In this document: positions 38,972 to 48,942 of the stretch, one piece after another
Layout of the letters: every line of letters begins with the position of its first letter
Position numbering within the stretch: position 1 is the first letter of the stretch
Assembly: GCF_023715505.1 (NCBI RefSeq)
Contig: NZ_JAMBOH010000003.1
Coordinates: forward strand, 124,001-188,000
Source: Neobacillus cucumis
Lineage (GTDB): Bacteria > Bacillota > Bacilli > Bacillales_B > DSM-18226
Length of the DNA: 64,000 nt
Reading direction: 5' to 3'
Notes under the pieces: model-generated
What the model was told of the DNA's origin: nothing
Databases searched by the model: none
What the model saw: only the letters and a program-made list of their open reading frames with translations
Position numbers and translations under genes: made by a program

Positions 38972-40741
38972 CTATTTATTAACAGTTAGTGACAAATTTA
39001 ATTCCTTCAATTGCGCCTCAGAAACTTCACCTGGTGCATCCGTTAACAAGCAGCTTGCACTTGCTGTCTTTGGAAAGGCAATCGTATCACGCAGGTTGGT
39101 ACTGCCTGCAAGCAGCATCACCAAGCGGTCTAGACCGATAGCAATTCCACCATGTGGGGGTGTTCCATATTCAAAGGCATTTAAGAGAAAGCCAAACTGT
39201 TCCTGCGCTTCTTCTGGAGAAAATCCAAGCACACTAAACATTTTTTCTTGAATGTGGCGTTCGAAAATCCGCAGTGAGCCGCCGCCAAGTTCATATCCAT
39301 TTAAAACAATGTCATATGCCTGCGCACGGACCTGGGAAGGGTCTGTATCTAATAGTTCAAGGTCTTCCCTGAATGGCATTGTAAATGGATGGTGTGCTGC
39401 ATAATAACGGCCTTCTTCTTCATCGTACTCTAACAGCGGCCAGTCAGTTACCCATAAGAAGTTAAACTGGCTTGGGTCGATTAAGCCTAACTCTTTCCCA
39501 AGTTTAAGTCTTAATGCACCAAGGGAATCCGCTACAACACTCTTTTTATCGGCAACAAATAATAGTAAATCTCCATCAGCCGCATCAAGTGTTGCCTTAA
39601 TTGCTTGTGCATCCTCTTCGGTGAAGAATTTAGCAATTGGTCCCTTTAAGCCTTCAGCATCAACTTTTAACCAAGCAAGGCCTTTTGCACCATAGACAGC
39701 GACAAATTCAGTTAAAGCATCAATATCTTTACGAGAATATTTATCAGCTGCGCCTTTTACATTAATGGCTTTTACCTGGCCGCCATTTGCAACTGCTGCA
39801 GCAAACACCTTAAAACCTGAATCCTTCACAATTTCAGAAAGGTCCACAAGCTCTAATCCAAACCGTGTATCTGGTTTATCAGACCCAAATCGGCTCATTG
39901 CTTCTGCATAGGTCATCCGCGGAAAACTTGCAGGGACTTCCACCCCTTTAACTTCCTTCATTAATCCAGACAACATTTTTTCCATCATGCTGATAATGTC
40001 TTCTTGACTTAAGAAGCTTGTTTCAATATCGACTTGGGTAAATTCCGGCTGACGGTCTGCACGCAAGTCCTCATCACGGAAACAGCGGGCAATTTGATAA
40101 TACCGTTCTACTCCGCCCACCATTAACAATTGTTTAAACAACTGTGGTGATTGTGGCAATGCATAGAACTCACCTGGATGGACACGGCTAGGCACTAAAT
40201 AGTCACGTGCTCCCTCTGGTGTACTTTTTGTTAAAATTGGTGTTTCAATATCTAAGAAACCCTCACTGTCAAGGTAGTTTCGAATATGTTTTGTTACCTG
40301 ATGGCGCATCTTGAGTGTCTCAAACATAACCGGACGGCGGAAATCTAAGTAGCGATATTTTAAGCGGATATCCTCTGAAGCATCTGTCCGATCAGAAATC
40401 TGGAACGGCGGCGTTTTCGCTTCATTGATAATCATTACTTCCTCAGCCTGAACTTCGATCGTTCCAGTTGTAATGTTTTCATTAATGGTTCCTGCTTCAC
40501 GGCCGACAACGGTTCCGACCACATTTAGAACATACTCGTTACGGATTGTTTCTGCAATTTGCAGTGCTTCCTTTGATGTATCTGGATTAAACACTACTTG
40601 AACAATTCCGGAACGGTCGCGCAAATCAATAAAGATTAACCCGCCGAGGTCGCGGCGCTTTTGAACCCAGCCCTTTAATGTTACCTTCTCACCTACTGCT
40701 GATTCTGGAACTTCTCCACAAAAATACGATCTGCCAAACAT
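38972..40741 (-). CDS. aspS: Aspartyl-tRNA synthetase
   Basis: 589 aa class IIb synthetase of the long bacterial type. N-terminal OB-fold ([26 protein letters not shown] in two parts), motif 2 [18 protein letters not shown] with catalytic arginine, the GAD insertion domain and motif 3 [13 protein letters not shown] are all seen. It is 13 bp after hisS and shares the hisS T-box. Whether it is discriminating or acylates tRNA-Asn too cannot be told. Confidence 0.97.
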   Translation of the reverse strand: MFGRSYFCGEVPESAVGEKVTLKGWVQKRRDLGGLIFIDLRDRSGIVQVVFNPDTSKEALQIAETIRNEYVLNVVGTVVGREAGTINENITTGTIEVQAEEVMIINEAKTPPFQISDRTDASEDIRLKYRYLDFRRPVMFETLKMRHQVTKHIRNYLDSEGFLDIETPILTKSTPEGARDYLVPSRVHPGEFYALPQSPQLFKQLLMVGGVERYYQIARCFRDEDLRADRQPEFTQVDIETSFLSQEDIISMMEKMLSGLMKEVKGVEVPASFPRMTYAEAMSRFGSDKPDTRFGLELVDLSEIVKDSGFKVFAAAVANGGQVKAINVKGAADKYSRKDIDALTEFVAVYGAKGLAWLKVDAEGLKGPIAKFFTEEDAQAIKATLDAADGDLLLFVADKKSVVADSLGALRLKLGKELGLIDPSQFNFLWVTDWPLLEYDEEEGRYYAAHHPFTMPFREDLELLDTDPSQVRAQAYDIVLNGYELGGGSLRIFERHIQEKMFSVLGFSPEEAQEQFGFLLNAFEYGTPPHGGIAIGLDRLVMLLAGSTNLRDTIAFPKTASASCLLTDAPGEVSEAQLKELNLSLTVNK

Positions 40742-40754
40742 GTTTATCCCCCTT

Positions 40755-42026
40755 TTAAGCTTGGAATTCCTGGAATTGTTTAATAAATGTGTTTAAGTCT
40801 ATTTCTACCTGTTCACCTGTAGCCATATTTTTTACATTAATTTTGTTATTTTTAAGCTCATCATCACCAAGTATCGCTACATATTTAGCCTTTAAACGGT
40901 CAGCTGCTTTAAATTGGGCCTTGATTTTCCGGTCCAGGTAATCTCTTTCCGCAGAAAAACCAGCCATTCGAAGCTGCTGCAAAAGTCCGACCGTATAATC
41001 CTTTGCTTCTTCCCCAAGTGAAGCTACAAACACGTCAATTCCTTGATTGATTTCAAGATCAATACCTTCCGCATTAAGTGCCGCAATAAACCGCTCAATA
41101 CTTAAAGCAAAACCGATTCCAGGCGTTTCAGGGCCGCCAATTTCTTCTGCAAGACCATTATAACGTCCGCCTCCACAAAGGGTGGTAATTGCTCCAAAGC
41201 CCTCCGCATTACTCATAATCTCAAATGCCGTATGATTATAATAATCTAAGCCACGGACTAAGTTTGAATCTACTTCAAATGGAATATCGAGCTGCGTTAA
41301 ATACTGTTGTAATTTTTCAAAGTAAGCTTTAGAAAAATCATTCAAATAATCTAAGATCGAAGGCGCCGTTTTCATTAATTCGTGGTCACGGTCCTGCTTA
41401 CAATCCAGGATTCGAAGCGGATTTTTTTCTAAACGGTTTTGACAGTCATGACAAAACTCCCCAATCCGCGGTTTGAAATGATTCACTAGCGCCTCACGGT
41501 GAGCCGTCCGGCTTTCTTTATCCCCTAAGCTGTTGATGATAAGTTTTAACTTCTGCAATCCCATTTCTTTATAAAGATTCATGGCTAAAGAAATTACCTC
41601 TGCATCAATCGCTGGGTCGTTACTTCCTAATGCCTCCACACCAAATTGAACAAATTGGCGGAATCGTCCTGCCTGCGGGCGTTCATAACGGAACATAGGT
41701 CCCATGTAATAAAGCTTAACAGGCTGATTAGCAAGACCAAACATTTTCTTCTCTACAAACGAGCGAACGACTGCAGCTGTTCCTTCAGGTCTAAGCGTTA
41801 AACTGCGTTTGCCTCTGTCTTCAAAGGTGTACATTTCTTTTTGGACAATATCGGTGCTATCGCCGACGCCTCTAGAAAAAAGATCTGTATGTTCAAAGAT
41901 TGGTGTACGAATCTCTTGATATTGGTATTTTTCACAAAGTTCTCTTGCTTTTGCTTCAATTAACTGCCACTTTTCTACTTCACCAGGCAGTATGTCTTGC
42001 GTGCCTCTCGGGATGCTGATTGACAT
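40755..42026 (-). CDS. hisS: Histidyl-tRNA synthetase
   Basis: 423 aa class II enzyme. Start [16 protein letters not shown], motif 2 [17 protein letters not shown], histidine motifs [14 protein letters not shown] and GGGRYNGL, and the C-terminal anticodon-binding domain ending with DLNTFIKQF are intact. SD AAAGGAGG. First gene of hisS-aspS under a T-box with a consensus promoter. Confidence 0.97.
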   Translation of the reverse strand: MSISIPRGTQDILPGEVEKWQLIEAKARELCEKYQYQEIRTPIFEHTDLFSRGVGDSTDIVQKEMYTFEDRGKRSLTLRPEGTAAVVRSFVEKKMFGLANQPVKLYYMGPMFRYERPQAGRFRQFVQFGVEALGSNDPAIDAEVISLAMNLYKEMGLQKLKLIINSLGDKESRTAHREALVNHFKPRIGEFCHDCQNRLEKNPLRILDCKQDRDHELMKTAPSILDYLNDFSKAYFEKLQQYLTQLDIPFEVDSNLVRGLDYYNHTAFEIMSNAEGFGAITTLCGGGRYNGLAEEIGGPETPGIGFALSIERFIAALNAEGIDLEINQGIDVFVASLGEEAKDYTVGLLQQLRMAGFSAERDYLDRKIKAQFKAADRLKAKYVAILGDDELKNNKINVKNMATGEQVEIDLNTFIKQFQEFQA

Positions 42027-42111
42027 GGTGATTTACCTCCTTTATAAACATAACGCTTATGTAGATATTGTTAAATAGACGCTATTAGGGTGCTTGCTTT
42101 TTCTGGAAACA

Positions 42112-42400
42112 CAAAAAAACTCCCATCCCTTGTAATCATACAAGGGACGAGAGTTTTAGTCCCGCGGTGCCACCCTAGTTGAAGAACATGAAAAAAATGC
42201 TCTTCCGCTTAAACAGTTAACGCCTGCAACGTTCATCTCCTAATAAAGCGGCTGCTTTTTCAGAGAGAAGCCTACGGAGTGTTCTTTCACTAAGGTACAT
42301 GTAGAAATGCTTTCAGCCTAAGGCATTTCCTCTCTTTTCATGGATTATCTTAATTACTATGCTCCATCATTGGTTATTCCGAATATCTTTCATATTTATA
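42112..42400 (-). promoter_or_regulatory. T-box leader of hisS-aspS
   Basis: T-box sequence AGGGTGGCACCGCG (42176-42163) and terminator AACTCTCGTCCC... / ...GGGATGGGAGTT with TTTTTTT (about 42157-42113). Upstream to about 42400 is Stem I; a CAC triplet in GAACACTCC (minus strand, about 42282-42290) is a plausible histidine specifier. Ligand: uncharged tRNA-His, possibly tRNA-Asp. Confidence 0.9.
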
Positions 42401-42402
42401 TA

Positions 42403-42431
42403 ATAATACGTAGCAACAATGGTAATGTCAA
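42403..42431 (-). promoter_or_regulatory. Sigma-A promoter of the hisS T-box transcript
   Basis: Minus strand TTGACA (42431-42426), 17-bp spacer, TATTAT (42408-42403). Confidence 0.75.
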
Positions 42432-42438
42432 GAGACAT

Positions 42439-42615
42439 TTAAGACCTTCCCATATGTTTTTTTAACTTTCTGATATCGCCCATCGTTAGCCCAAATTCAG
42501 ATGCAAGCTCAATGGAGTTTGAATGACCCTCTTTTTGTATAAAATCATGAAAATCTGCTCCAAAAAGACGGCCGTCCATTGACTGTATGTTCATTCCCTT
42601 ATCACTCGATCTCAT
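42439..42615 (-). CDS. Small helix-turn-helix-like protein (YrzK position)
   Basis: 58 aa from the ATG of MRSSDKGMNIQSMDG, 7 nt after SD GAGGTG. The C-terminal half (SIELASEFGLTMGDIRKLKKHM) looks like a small helix-turn-helix. A small gene of this kind (yrzK) lies between lytH and hisS in B. subtilis. The stop is just before the hisS promoter -35 element, so the gene ends in the hisS control region. Function unknown. Confidence 0.65.
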   Translation of the reverse strand: MRSSDKGMNIQSMDGRLFGADFHDFIQKEGHSNSIELASEFGLTMGDIRKLKKHMGRS

Positions 42616-42693
42616 AACCAATCACCTCAGTCTTTTTTTCTAGTATTTCCACTCCGGCAAAAATCTTACATGTTTAGGTGATTTTTATGGCTT

Positions 42694-42915
42694 ACTTCTA
42701 GTAAAATTGGCGTAATTAACTAATTAAGGAATAATTTTTGGGATTTTTACGATAAACTAAACTGATAAAGGAGGTTACGATGACAAAAAAGTAGAAGTAT
42801 TATTGGGGGAAAATAGAGTATAAGTCCGGTAGTTTTGGCTGGGTATCAGGCTTGTTTCTTAGGAAAACGACTACTTCCACTCGCTGCCAGAGCCAATTTC
42901 TACCTTACTAGAAGT
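42694..42915. other. Inverted-repeat-bounded segment with a broken small ORF
   Basis: ACTTCTAGTAA (42694-42704) and its exact complement TTACTAGAAGT (42905-42915) bound about 220 bp. The gap between yrzK and dtd otherwise contains no gene; lytH, present at this place in B. subtilis, is missing. Confidence 0.5.
42780..42911 (+). pseudogene. Small ORF interrupted by an in-frame TAG
   Basis: A perfect SD (AAAGGAGG, 7 nt before the ATG) starts MTKK then TAG (42792-42794); the same frame continues for 38 sense codons, beginning KYYWGKIEYKSGSFGWVSG, to a second TAG at 42909. The aromatic-rich sequence is unlike random translation but matches no family I know. Either a broken small gene or a 4-codon leader. 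Confidence 0.3.
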
Positions 42916-42947
42916 TATTTTTAGAAATTTTTTTGAGAGAATCGCAA

Positions 42948-42977
42948 CAAAAAAAGCCCGGCATGAATGCCAAGGCT
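42948..42977 (-). terminator. Terminator of rel-dtd
   Basis: AGCC-x-GGCAT...ATGCC-xx-GGCT stem-loop (42955-42977) followed by TTTTTTTGTTG on the minus strand. Confidence 0.65.
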
Positions 42978-42979
42978 GC

Positions 42980-43420
42980 CTACTTGCTTTCCACAATCAA
43001 CGTTACAGGGCCATCATTGACTAGTTCTACATCCATCATGGCGCCAAACACACCAGTTTCAACGGTAATTCCTTTGTCACGAAGCATCTGATTAAAGGCT
43101 TCATATAAGACTATCGCCTGTTCAGGCCTTGCTGCCTCCATAAAGTTCGGTCTCCGGCCTTTTCGGCAGTCCCCATAAAGGGTGAACTGGGAGACAGAGA
43201 GAATTTCTCCGCCAACATCCAATAAAGAATGATTCATTTTCCCATCATGATCTTCAAAGATCCGTAAGTTAGCAATTTTATCCGCTAAATAGGCGGCATC
43301 CTCTTCCTTATCGTCGTGTGTCACCCCAACCAACAGGACAAAGCCTTTGGTAATCTGTCCGGTTATTTCACCATCGACAGTTACCTTAGCCCCCTTGCTG
43401 CGCTGCACTACTATTCTCAT
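42980..43420 (-). CDS. dtd: D-aminoacyl-tRNA deacylase
   Basis: 146 aa. The N-terminal [18 protein letters not shown] and the substrate motifs [10 protein letters not shown] and the C-terminal [11 protein letters not shown] (the GP cis-proline motif) define DTD. It removes D-amino acids and glycine wrongly attached to tRNAs. It follows rel after 12 bp, the order found in B. subtilis. Confidence 0.96.
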   Translation of the reverse strand: MRIVVQRSKGAKVTVDGEITGQITKGFVLLVGVTHDDKEEDAAYLADKIANLRIFEDHDGKMNHSLLDVGGEILSVSQFTLYGDCRKGRRPNFMEAARPEQAIVLYEAFNQMLRDKGITVETGVFGAMMDVELVNDGPVTLIVESK

Positions 43421-43432
43421 GCTAGAAACTCC

Positions 43433-45628
43433 TTAATTCATGATCCGGCGAACCGAATAAATGTCTGGGATTTGCTTAATGCGTTCCACAACCTTTTGGA
43501 GGTGGTTAACATTATGAATAGCAATCGACATAATAATCGTCGCCATTTTATTCCGATCAGACTTCCCGGTAACAGCCGAAATATTGGTCTTCGTCTCACT
43601 AACTGCCTGGAGCACCTCATTAAGGAGCCCTTGACGGTCATAACCGCTGATTTCGATATCAACGTTATACTCTTTACGGTCGTTCAAGGAAGATTCCCAC
43701 TCAACCGGAATCAGTCTGGATTGAGCATCATTGGAATCAATATTAGGGCAATCGGAACGATGGACAGAGACACCGCGCCCCTTCGTAATAAAACCAACTA
43801 TTTCATCCCCAGGGACAGGACTACAGCATTTTGACAACCGGATTAAAAGGTTATCAATCCCTTGAACTCGTACACCTGATTCCCACTTTTTCATTGACGG
43901 GAAGGATTTCAAATCGGTAATGGCATTGGCAATGGTTGCCGATTGTTCCTTATCTCGTTTTTTTCGTTCTTTTTCCGTTAAGCGGTTTGCCACCTGCAAG
44001 GCTGTCACACCGTTATATCCAACTGCCGCATACATATCTTCTTCATTCATAAAGTTAAATTTTTCGGCGACTTTTTTTAGATTGTCCGGTGTTAAAATTT
44101 CCTTAAGATCAAATTCCATATTACGGATTTCTTTTTCAACCAGCTCTTTGCCTTTAATGACATTCTCATCCCGGCGCTGCTTCTTAAAAAATGCGCGAAT
44201 CTTGTTCTTAGCTTGTGATGTCTGAGCAAGCTTCAACCAATCTTGACTTGGTCCGTATGAGTGTTTTGATGTGAGAATCTCAATGATATCACCGGTCTTC
44301 AATTTATAATCAAGTGTCACCATTTTGCCGTTCACTTTTGCGCCAATCGTCTTATTGCCGATTTCAGAGTGAATCCGATAGGCAAAATCGATAGGAACAG
44401 AACCAGATGGCAGTTCGATAACATCACCCTTCGGTGTGAAAATAAATACCATATCGGAAAACAAATCAATTTTCAATGACTCCATAAACTCCTCGGCATT
44501 CGCCGTATCATTTTGGAACTCAAGGATTTCTCTAAACCAGGTAAGTTTCTGCTCGAAAGTGGAGCTATCGCTTATCGTTTTTCCTTCTTTATATGCCCAG
44601 TGTGCCGCAACCCCAAATTCCGCAATTCGGTGCATTTCGTACGTCCGGATTTGTACTTCAAGCGGATCTCCTTTTGGTCCAATAACCGTTGTGTGCAAGG
44701 ACTGATACATGTTCGGTTTCGGCATCGCGATATAGTCCTTGAAACGGCCGGGCATTGGCTTCCAGCAGGTGTGAATAATGCCAAGAACGGCATAGCAGTC
44801 CTTAATACTATTGACAACAATTCGAACCGCTAGCAAATCATAAATTTCACTGAATTGTTTATTTTGCAGTACCATTTTTCGATAGATGCTGTAGATATGC
44901 TTTGGTCGGCCTGAAAGCTCTGCCTTAATAGATACTTCATCCAGGCGGCCCTTTACTTCTTCAACGACATCATCCAAATATTGCTCACGTTCTGCACGTT
45001 TTTTCTTCATTAAGTTGACAATCCGGTAATATTGTTGCGGATTTAAATATCTTAATGCGGTATCTTCCAACTCCCATTTAATCTTAGAAATACCAAGACG
45101 ATGAGCTAAAGGTGCAAAAATTTCAAGTGTTTCATTTGAAATTCGGCGCTGTTTCTCCATAGGAAGATGTTTAAGTGTCCGCATATTATGCAAGCGGTCA
45201 GCGAGCTTAATAAGGATCACGCGGATGTCCTGCGCCATTGCCACAAACATTTTCCGGTGATTCTCTGCCTGCTGCTCCTCATGAGACTTGTATTTAATTT
45301 TCCCTAACTTTGTAACCCCATCAACAAGCATTGCCACTTCGCCGTTAAAAGCCTCTGCAATATCCCCTAAGGTTACATTGGTATCTTCTACAACGTCATG
45401 GAGAAAACCAGCGGCCACCGTTGCCGGATCCATTTCAAGGTCGGCTAAAATACCGGCTACCTGAATAGGATGAATAATATATGGCTCTCCCGATTTTCTA
45501 TATTGTTCACGATGGGCATGTTTCGCGTACTCATAAGCCTTTTTGACTAGTTCAACATGCTCATCATTCAAATACTTTCTGGTCTTGTCGATGACTTGGT
45601 CGGCCGTTAACACTTGATCGTTCGCCAT
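43433..45628 (-). CDS. relA: Bifunctional (p)ppGpp synthetase/hydrolase Rel
   Basis: 731 aa. Domains in order: HD hydrolase ([18 protein letters not shown]...FLHDVVEDT, residues about 40-80), synthetase ([12 protein letters not shown] and [13 protein letters not shown], about 240-320), TGS ([19 protein letters not shown], about 390-450), and C-terminal ACT ([16 protein letters not shown], about 665). The intact HD residues mean it should both make and degrade (p)ppGpp. Transcribed with dtd; the 300-bp upstream gap is AT-rich without a clear promoter match. Confidence 0.97.
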   Translation of the reverse strand: MANDQVLTADQVIDKTRKYLNDEHVELVKKAYEYAKHAHREQYRKSGEPYIIHPIQVAGILADLEMDPATVAAGFLHDVVEDTNVTLGDIAEAFNGEVAMLVDGVTKLGKIKYKSHEEQQAENHRKMFVAMAQDIRVILIKLADRLHNMRTLKHLPMEKQRRISNETLEIFAPLAHRLGISKIKWELEDTALRYLNPQQYYRIVNLMKKKRAEREQYLDDVVEEVKGRLDEVSIKAELSGRPKHIYSIYRKMVLQNKQFSEIYDLLAVRIVVNSIKDCYAVLGIIHTCWKPMPGRFKDYIAMPKPNMYQSLHTTVIGPKGDPLEVQIRTYEMHRIAEFGVAAHWAYKEGKTISDSSTFEQKLTWFREILEFQNDTANAEEFMESLKIDLFSDMVFIFTPKGDVIELPSGSVPIDFAYRIHSEIGNKTIGAKVNGKMVTLDYKLKTGDIIEILTSKHSYGPSQDWLKLAQTSQAKNKIRAFFKKQRRDENVIKGKELVEKEIRNMEFDLKEILTPDNLKKVAEKFNFMNEEDMYAAVGYNGVTALQVANRLTEKERKKRDKEQSATIANAITDLKSFPSMKKWESGVRVQGIDNLLIRLSKCCSPVPGDEIVGFITKGRGVSVHRSDCPNIDSNDAQSRLIPVEWESSLNDRKEYNVDIEISGYDRQGLLNEVLQAVSETKTNISAVTGKSDRNKMATIIMSIAIHNVNHLQKVVERIKQIPDIYSVRRIMN

Positions 45629-45892
45629 GAAATCACCTTTATTTTCATCTCATTTTTTATATCAAAGTTTTTTGGAACTATACCTGTTGGACAAAATCAA
45701 TAAATAAATATATTTTAAAAAAATGGTTACTAAATTAGAATGATTGTTACTATTATCGAAAAAAATAGCGAAGTTGTAAAGAGATTGTGCTGTTTTTTTA
45801 CTAAATCACGAAATATTTGTCGTTTTTTTCACTTATAAAGCTTGTCAACATGAGTTTTACGTAAAAAAAACTCACCTCAACTATTATATAAA
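45629..45892. other. AT-rich intergenic region upstream of rel
   Basis: No gene. It contains a small inverted repeat (GAGTTTT...AAAACTC, 45852-45873) and several A/T runs. The rel promoter is presumably here, but no pair of hexamers is convincing. Confidence 0.5.
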
Positions 45893-45919
45893 GAGAGCAC
45901 TCGTTTCCTGAGTGCCCTC
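45893..45919 (-). terminator. Terminator of recJ-apt
   Basis: GAGGGCACTC-AGGAAAC-GAGTGCTCTC followed by TTTATATAA on the minus strand. Confidence 0.65.
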
Positions 45920-45928
45920 GATTCTCCA

Positions 45929-46441
45929 TTAATAGTGCATCAATGTAAGAACATCGTAGCCGTCTAGTTTACTACGGCCTTCTAAATAGCTCAATTCTAC
46001 TAGGAAAGCAATCCCCGCTACAACACCGCCAAGCTGCTCTACTAATTGAATTGTTGCTTCGATCGTGCCTCCTGTTGCCAGCAAATCATCAGTGATTAAC
46101 ACCCTTTGTCCTGGCTGAATGGCATCTTTATGAATTGTTAAAACATCCTTACCATATTCCAAACCATAGCTGACCTTAATCGTTTCTCGTGGCAGCTTTC
46201 CTTCTTTACGGACTGGTGCAAACCCTACTCCTAACGAATAGGCAACCGGGCAGCCAATAATAAAGCCTCGCGCTTCCGGTCCAACAATAATGTCGATTTG
46301 CCTCTCTTTTGCATATGCCACGATTTGGTCTGTTGCGTATTTATAGGCTTCACCATTATTCATTAAAGGGGTAATGTCTTTAAATTTAATTCCTGGTTTT
46401 GGCCAATCGGGTACGATTGTAATAAATTCTCTTAAATCCAT
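45929..46441 (-). CDS. apt: Adenine phosphoribosyltransferase
   Basis: 170 aa. The PRPP-binding loop is [13 protein letters not shown] (about residue 118), with VGPEARGFI and [11 protein letters not shown] characteristic of Apt. It converts adenine plus PRPP to AMP. Its start overlaps the recJ 3' end by 10 bp, so the two are co-translated; the same pair occurs upstream of rel in B. subtilis. Confidence 0.97.
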   Translation of the reverse strand: MDLREFITIVPDWPKPGIKFKDITPLMNNGEAYKYATDQIVAYAKERQIDIIVGPEARGFIIGCPVAYSLGVGFAPVRKEGKLPRETIKVSYGLEYGKDVLTIHKDAIQPGQRVLITDDLLATGGTIEATIQLVEQLGGVVAGIAFLVELSYLEGRSKLDGYDVLTLMHY

Positions 46442-48795
46442 TCTTTAATTGCCTCCTCAGATTCAACCGATCCTTGAATGACTTGATCGAACCAGCCTTT
46501 TAATTCTTGAAATGAGGAAAACAATAATTCTCTTTCAAGAGCATACTGGGCCTGTTTTGTTTGATAAGTTTGGGAATCAGTCAGGTCACGCTTTGGCGCT
46601 CCCGTTTTCAAAGTAATAAATCCATTGTTTATTGTAACAAAATCCAGTTCAGAAAACACCTTTGACATAAATTTAATCGTTTCCTGCGACCAGCCGCGGT
46701 GTTTCGCGATCGTTTCACCATGAAGTTTCAAGTCGATTGGGCCCTTTTTTAACAGGAGGGCATAGAACCATTTAAAATGATCGCGTGTAGGAATGGTGGA
46801 AAAATAATCGCTTGCTTCTTTAAAGAAATAAGCATAAATTCTTGCAGGTTCTTTTCCGGCGAACAATCCTTTTAAAAGGTCTTTTGACGGGGGGAAATCC
46901 ACTAATGCAATATTAGCTTTGTACCCATCAAACGACTTAGCCTCTTCCATATCTTGGATAAAAATCACTTCAGACCGCAGCTCAGGTTTTAATTTTTCAA
47001 GGTTTTCTTTATTAAAAAGGATAATTTTTCTGTTTTCAGCAGGTACTGTGGTTTCGATATGATTCGCTCGCTTTTGCCCCCGAAAATCGAATAATTGCCA
47101 CGAATGAACAGCCATATCATGAATAAAGATTTGTGGTTTACGTATATTATTCCATTCATTAATAGATAATTCCCCAATTAATGAAATTTTTGAGGCAGGT
47201 GAAATATGGTCAACGAGAGTTCCCAAACCAAATCCAATTCCGTCAAGGGTTGAATCTTCTTCACTGACTAAAACCTTAAGATGGTTCTGTTCACTGCCAA
47301 TTTTTCTCATACTTGTAATCGCCACATTATCTATTAACACTTTTGGCTTTGGGTTGTCCATTCCAAACGGCGCCAGCAAACTGAGTTCATTTAATGAGGA
47401 TAAGCTAATATCTCGAAGACGAATCTCCTCATCGAGCTGTGTTATCGGAATTAAATCGGTATCCGTCAGCTGCTCGTCAGCAAGGCGGTTTAAGCGTTCA
47501 CGAAGCTCTGCCACGTCTTCAAGTTTCAAAGTCATCCCTGCAGCCATCGGATGTCCGCCAAAATGCGGCAAAAGTTCTCGGCAGGTGGATAAATTTTTAA
47601 ATAAATCATATCCCACAATACTTCTTGCCGAACCCTTAGCGAGCCCTTTATCCGGATCAAAATTCAGCACAATCGTTGGCCGATAGAACTTTTCAACAAG
47701 TCTTGAAGCCACAATTCCAATAACACCAGGATTCCAGCCCTCTTTACCAATAACCAGTACTTTATTGGTCTCAATTGGGTAGTTTTTTTCAACCTCTTCG
47801 ATCGCTTCAACCGTAATAGCATTGACAATCTCCTGCCTGGTTTTATTTAAGGCATCCATTTCTTCTGCTAAGCTCGCCGCTTCGTGCGGGTCGTCCGTCA
47901 ATAATAATTGAACGGCTAAATCGGCATCTTCCAGCCTGCCGACGGCATTTATTCTAGGTGCAAGTGTAAATCCAATCGTCTCTTCATTGATCGACATCGG
48001 ATCCACACCTGCTACTTTTAAGATTGCTTTTAGTCCAATATTTTGGGTTACTTTAAGTTTTTCGAGGCCTTTTTTAGCGATAAGGCGATTTTCACCTTTC
48101 AACGATACTAAGTCAGCAATCGTGCCAATAACGGCGATTTCAAATAAATGCTCGGGAATTTCCCCATACAATGCATGGGCGAGTTTAAAAGCTACTCCTA
48201 CTCCGGCCAGTTCACGAAAGGGATAAATGCTATCAGGCAGTTTGGGATGAATGATTGCTAGGGCCTCTGGTAAAACCGGTCCAGGTTCATGGTGATCGGT
48301 AATAATAAGATCTAAGCCAATTTCATGCGCAACTGATGCTTCATGAACGGCAGCTATTCCTGTATCGACGGTAATAATCAATTTTATACCATTTTCCGCC
48401 GCTTGACGGAATGCGGGTTCGTTTGGTCCATAACCTTCTGTAAAACGATTAGGGATATAAAATTGGACGTTTGCCCCTAAATCACGAAGTGTAATCATTA
48501 ACACCGAGGTGCTGCTTACACCATCTGCATCATAATCTCCAAAAATGAGGATAGGTTCTTGTTTTTCAATCGCCTCACGAATTCGCTTAACCGCTGTTTC
48601 CATTCCTTTTAGTAAGAAAGGATCGTGAAACTCATCTTTTCCAAATAAAAAATACCGAGCAGATTCTACGGTATTAAGTCCACGGTTTACAAGTAGGGAT
48701 GCAACTAGCGGTGTGATTTTCAATTCATTTACAAGCATTTGGGCGAGATTACGATCAGAATTGCGAACAATCCATTTTGTTTTTGATTTTAACAT
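46432..48795 (-). CDS. recJ: Single-stranded-DNA-specific exonuclease RecJ
   Basis: 787 aa from the ATG of [12 protein letters not shown], 8 nt after SD GAGGGGTGA; an in-frame GTG four codons upstream overlaps that SD. DHH-family motifs [12 protein letters not shown] (about residue 80), VDTGIAA and ITDHHEPG are intact, with DHHA1 ([11 protein letters not shown]) and OB-fold regions after. RecJ degrades ssDNA 5'-3' in recombination and repair. The C-terminal extension of about 200 residues is typical of Firmicutes RecJ. Confidence 0.95.
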   Translation of the reverse strand: MLKSKTKWIVRNSDRNLAQMLVNELKITPLVASLLVNRGLNTVESARYFLFGKDEFHDPFLLKGMETAVKRIREAIEKQEPILIFGDYDADGVSSTSVLMITLRDLGANVQFYIPNRFTEGYGPNEPAFRQAAENGIKLIITVDTGIAAVHEASVAHEIGLDLIITDHHEPGPVLPEALAIIHPKLPDSIYPFRELAGVGVAFKLAHALYGEIPEHLFEIAVIGTIADLVSLKGENRLIAKKGLEKLKVTQNIGLKAILKVAGVDPMSINEETIGFTLAPRINAVGRLEDADLAVQLLLTDDPHEAASLAEEMDALNKTRQEIVNAITVEAIEEVEKNYPIETNKVLVIGKEGWNPGVIGIVASRLVEKFYRPTIVLNFDPDKGLAKGSARSIVGYDLFKNLSTCRELLPHFGGHPMAAGMTLKLEDVAELRERLNRLADEQLTDTDLIPITQLDEEIRLRDISLSSLNELSLLAPFGMDNPKPKVLIDNVAITSMRKIGSEQNHLKVLVSEEDSTLDGIGFGLGTLVDHISPASKISLIGELSINEWNNIRKPQIFIHDMAVHSWQLFDFRGQKRANHIETTVPAENRKIILFNKENLEKLKPELRSEVIFIQDMEEAKSFDGYKANIALVDFPPSKDLLKGLFAGKEPARIYAYFFKEASDYFSTIPTRDHFKWFYALLLKKGPIDLKLHGETIAKHRGWSQETIKFMSKVFSELDFVTINNGFITLKTGAPKRDLTDSQTYQTKQAQYALERELLFSSFQELKGWFDQVIQGSVESEEAIKEWI

Positions 48796-48857
48796 TGGTA
48801 CGTTCACCCCTCAGACTTTCTAATTATACAGGAGTAGGCATAAGCTTTCAATCAAAA

Positions 48858-48890
48858 GAAAAAACTGCAAAAAGATTTGCAGTTTTTTAG
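48858..48890 (-). terminator. Terminator of secDF
   Basis: AAAACTGCAAATC-TTT-TTGCAGTTTT-type hairpin (48861-48886) with a T-run on both strands. Confidence 0.75.
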
Positions 48891-48901
48891 AAAGATATTA
48901 G

Positions 48902-48942
48902 ACCTGTCTAGCTTCAGCGCTCAGCAGCTAGACTTCGCTCTT
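48902..48942. repeat. Short AGCGCT-type repeat remnant after secDF (family C)
   Basis: GTCTAGCTTCAGCGCTCAGC followed by AGCTAGAC and CTTCTAGAC, in reverse orientation to the ends of the 21405-21552 element (AGCGCC...GGGCGCTGGAGCTGGAC). It begins at the base after the secDF stop codon. Confidence 0.5.
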
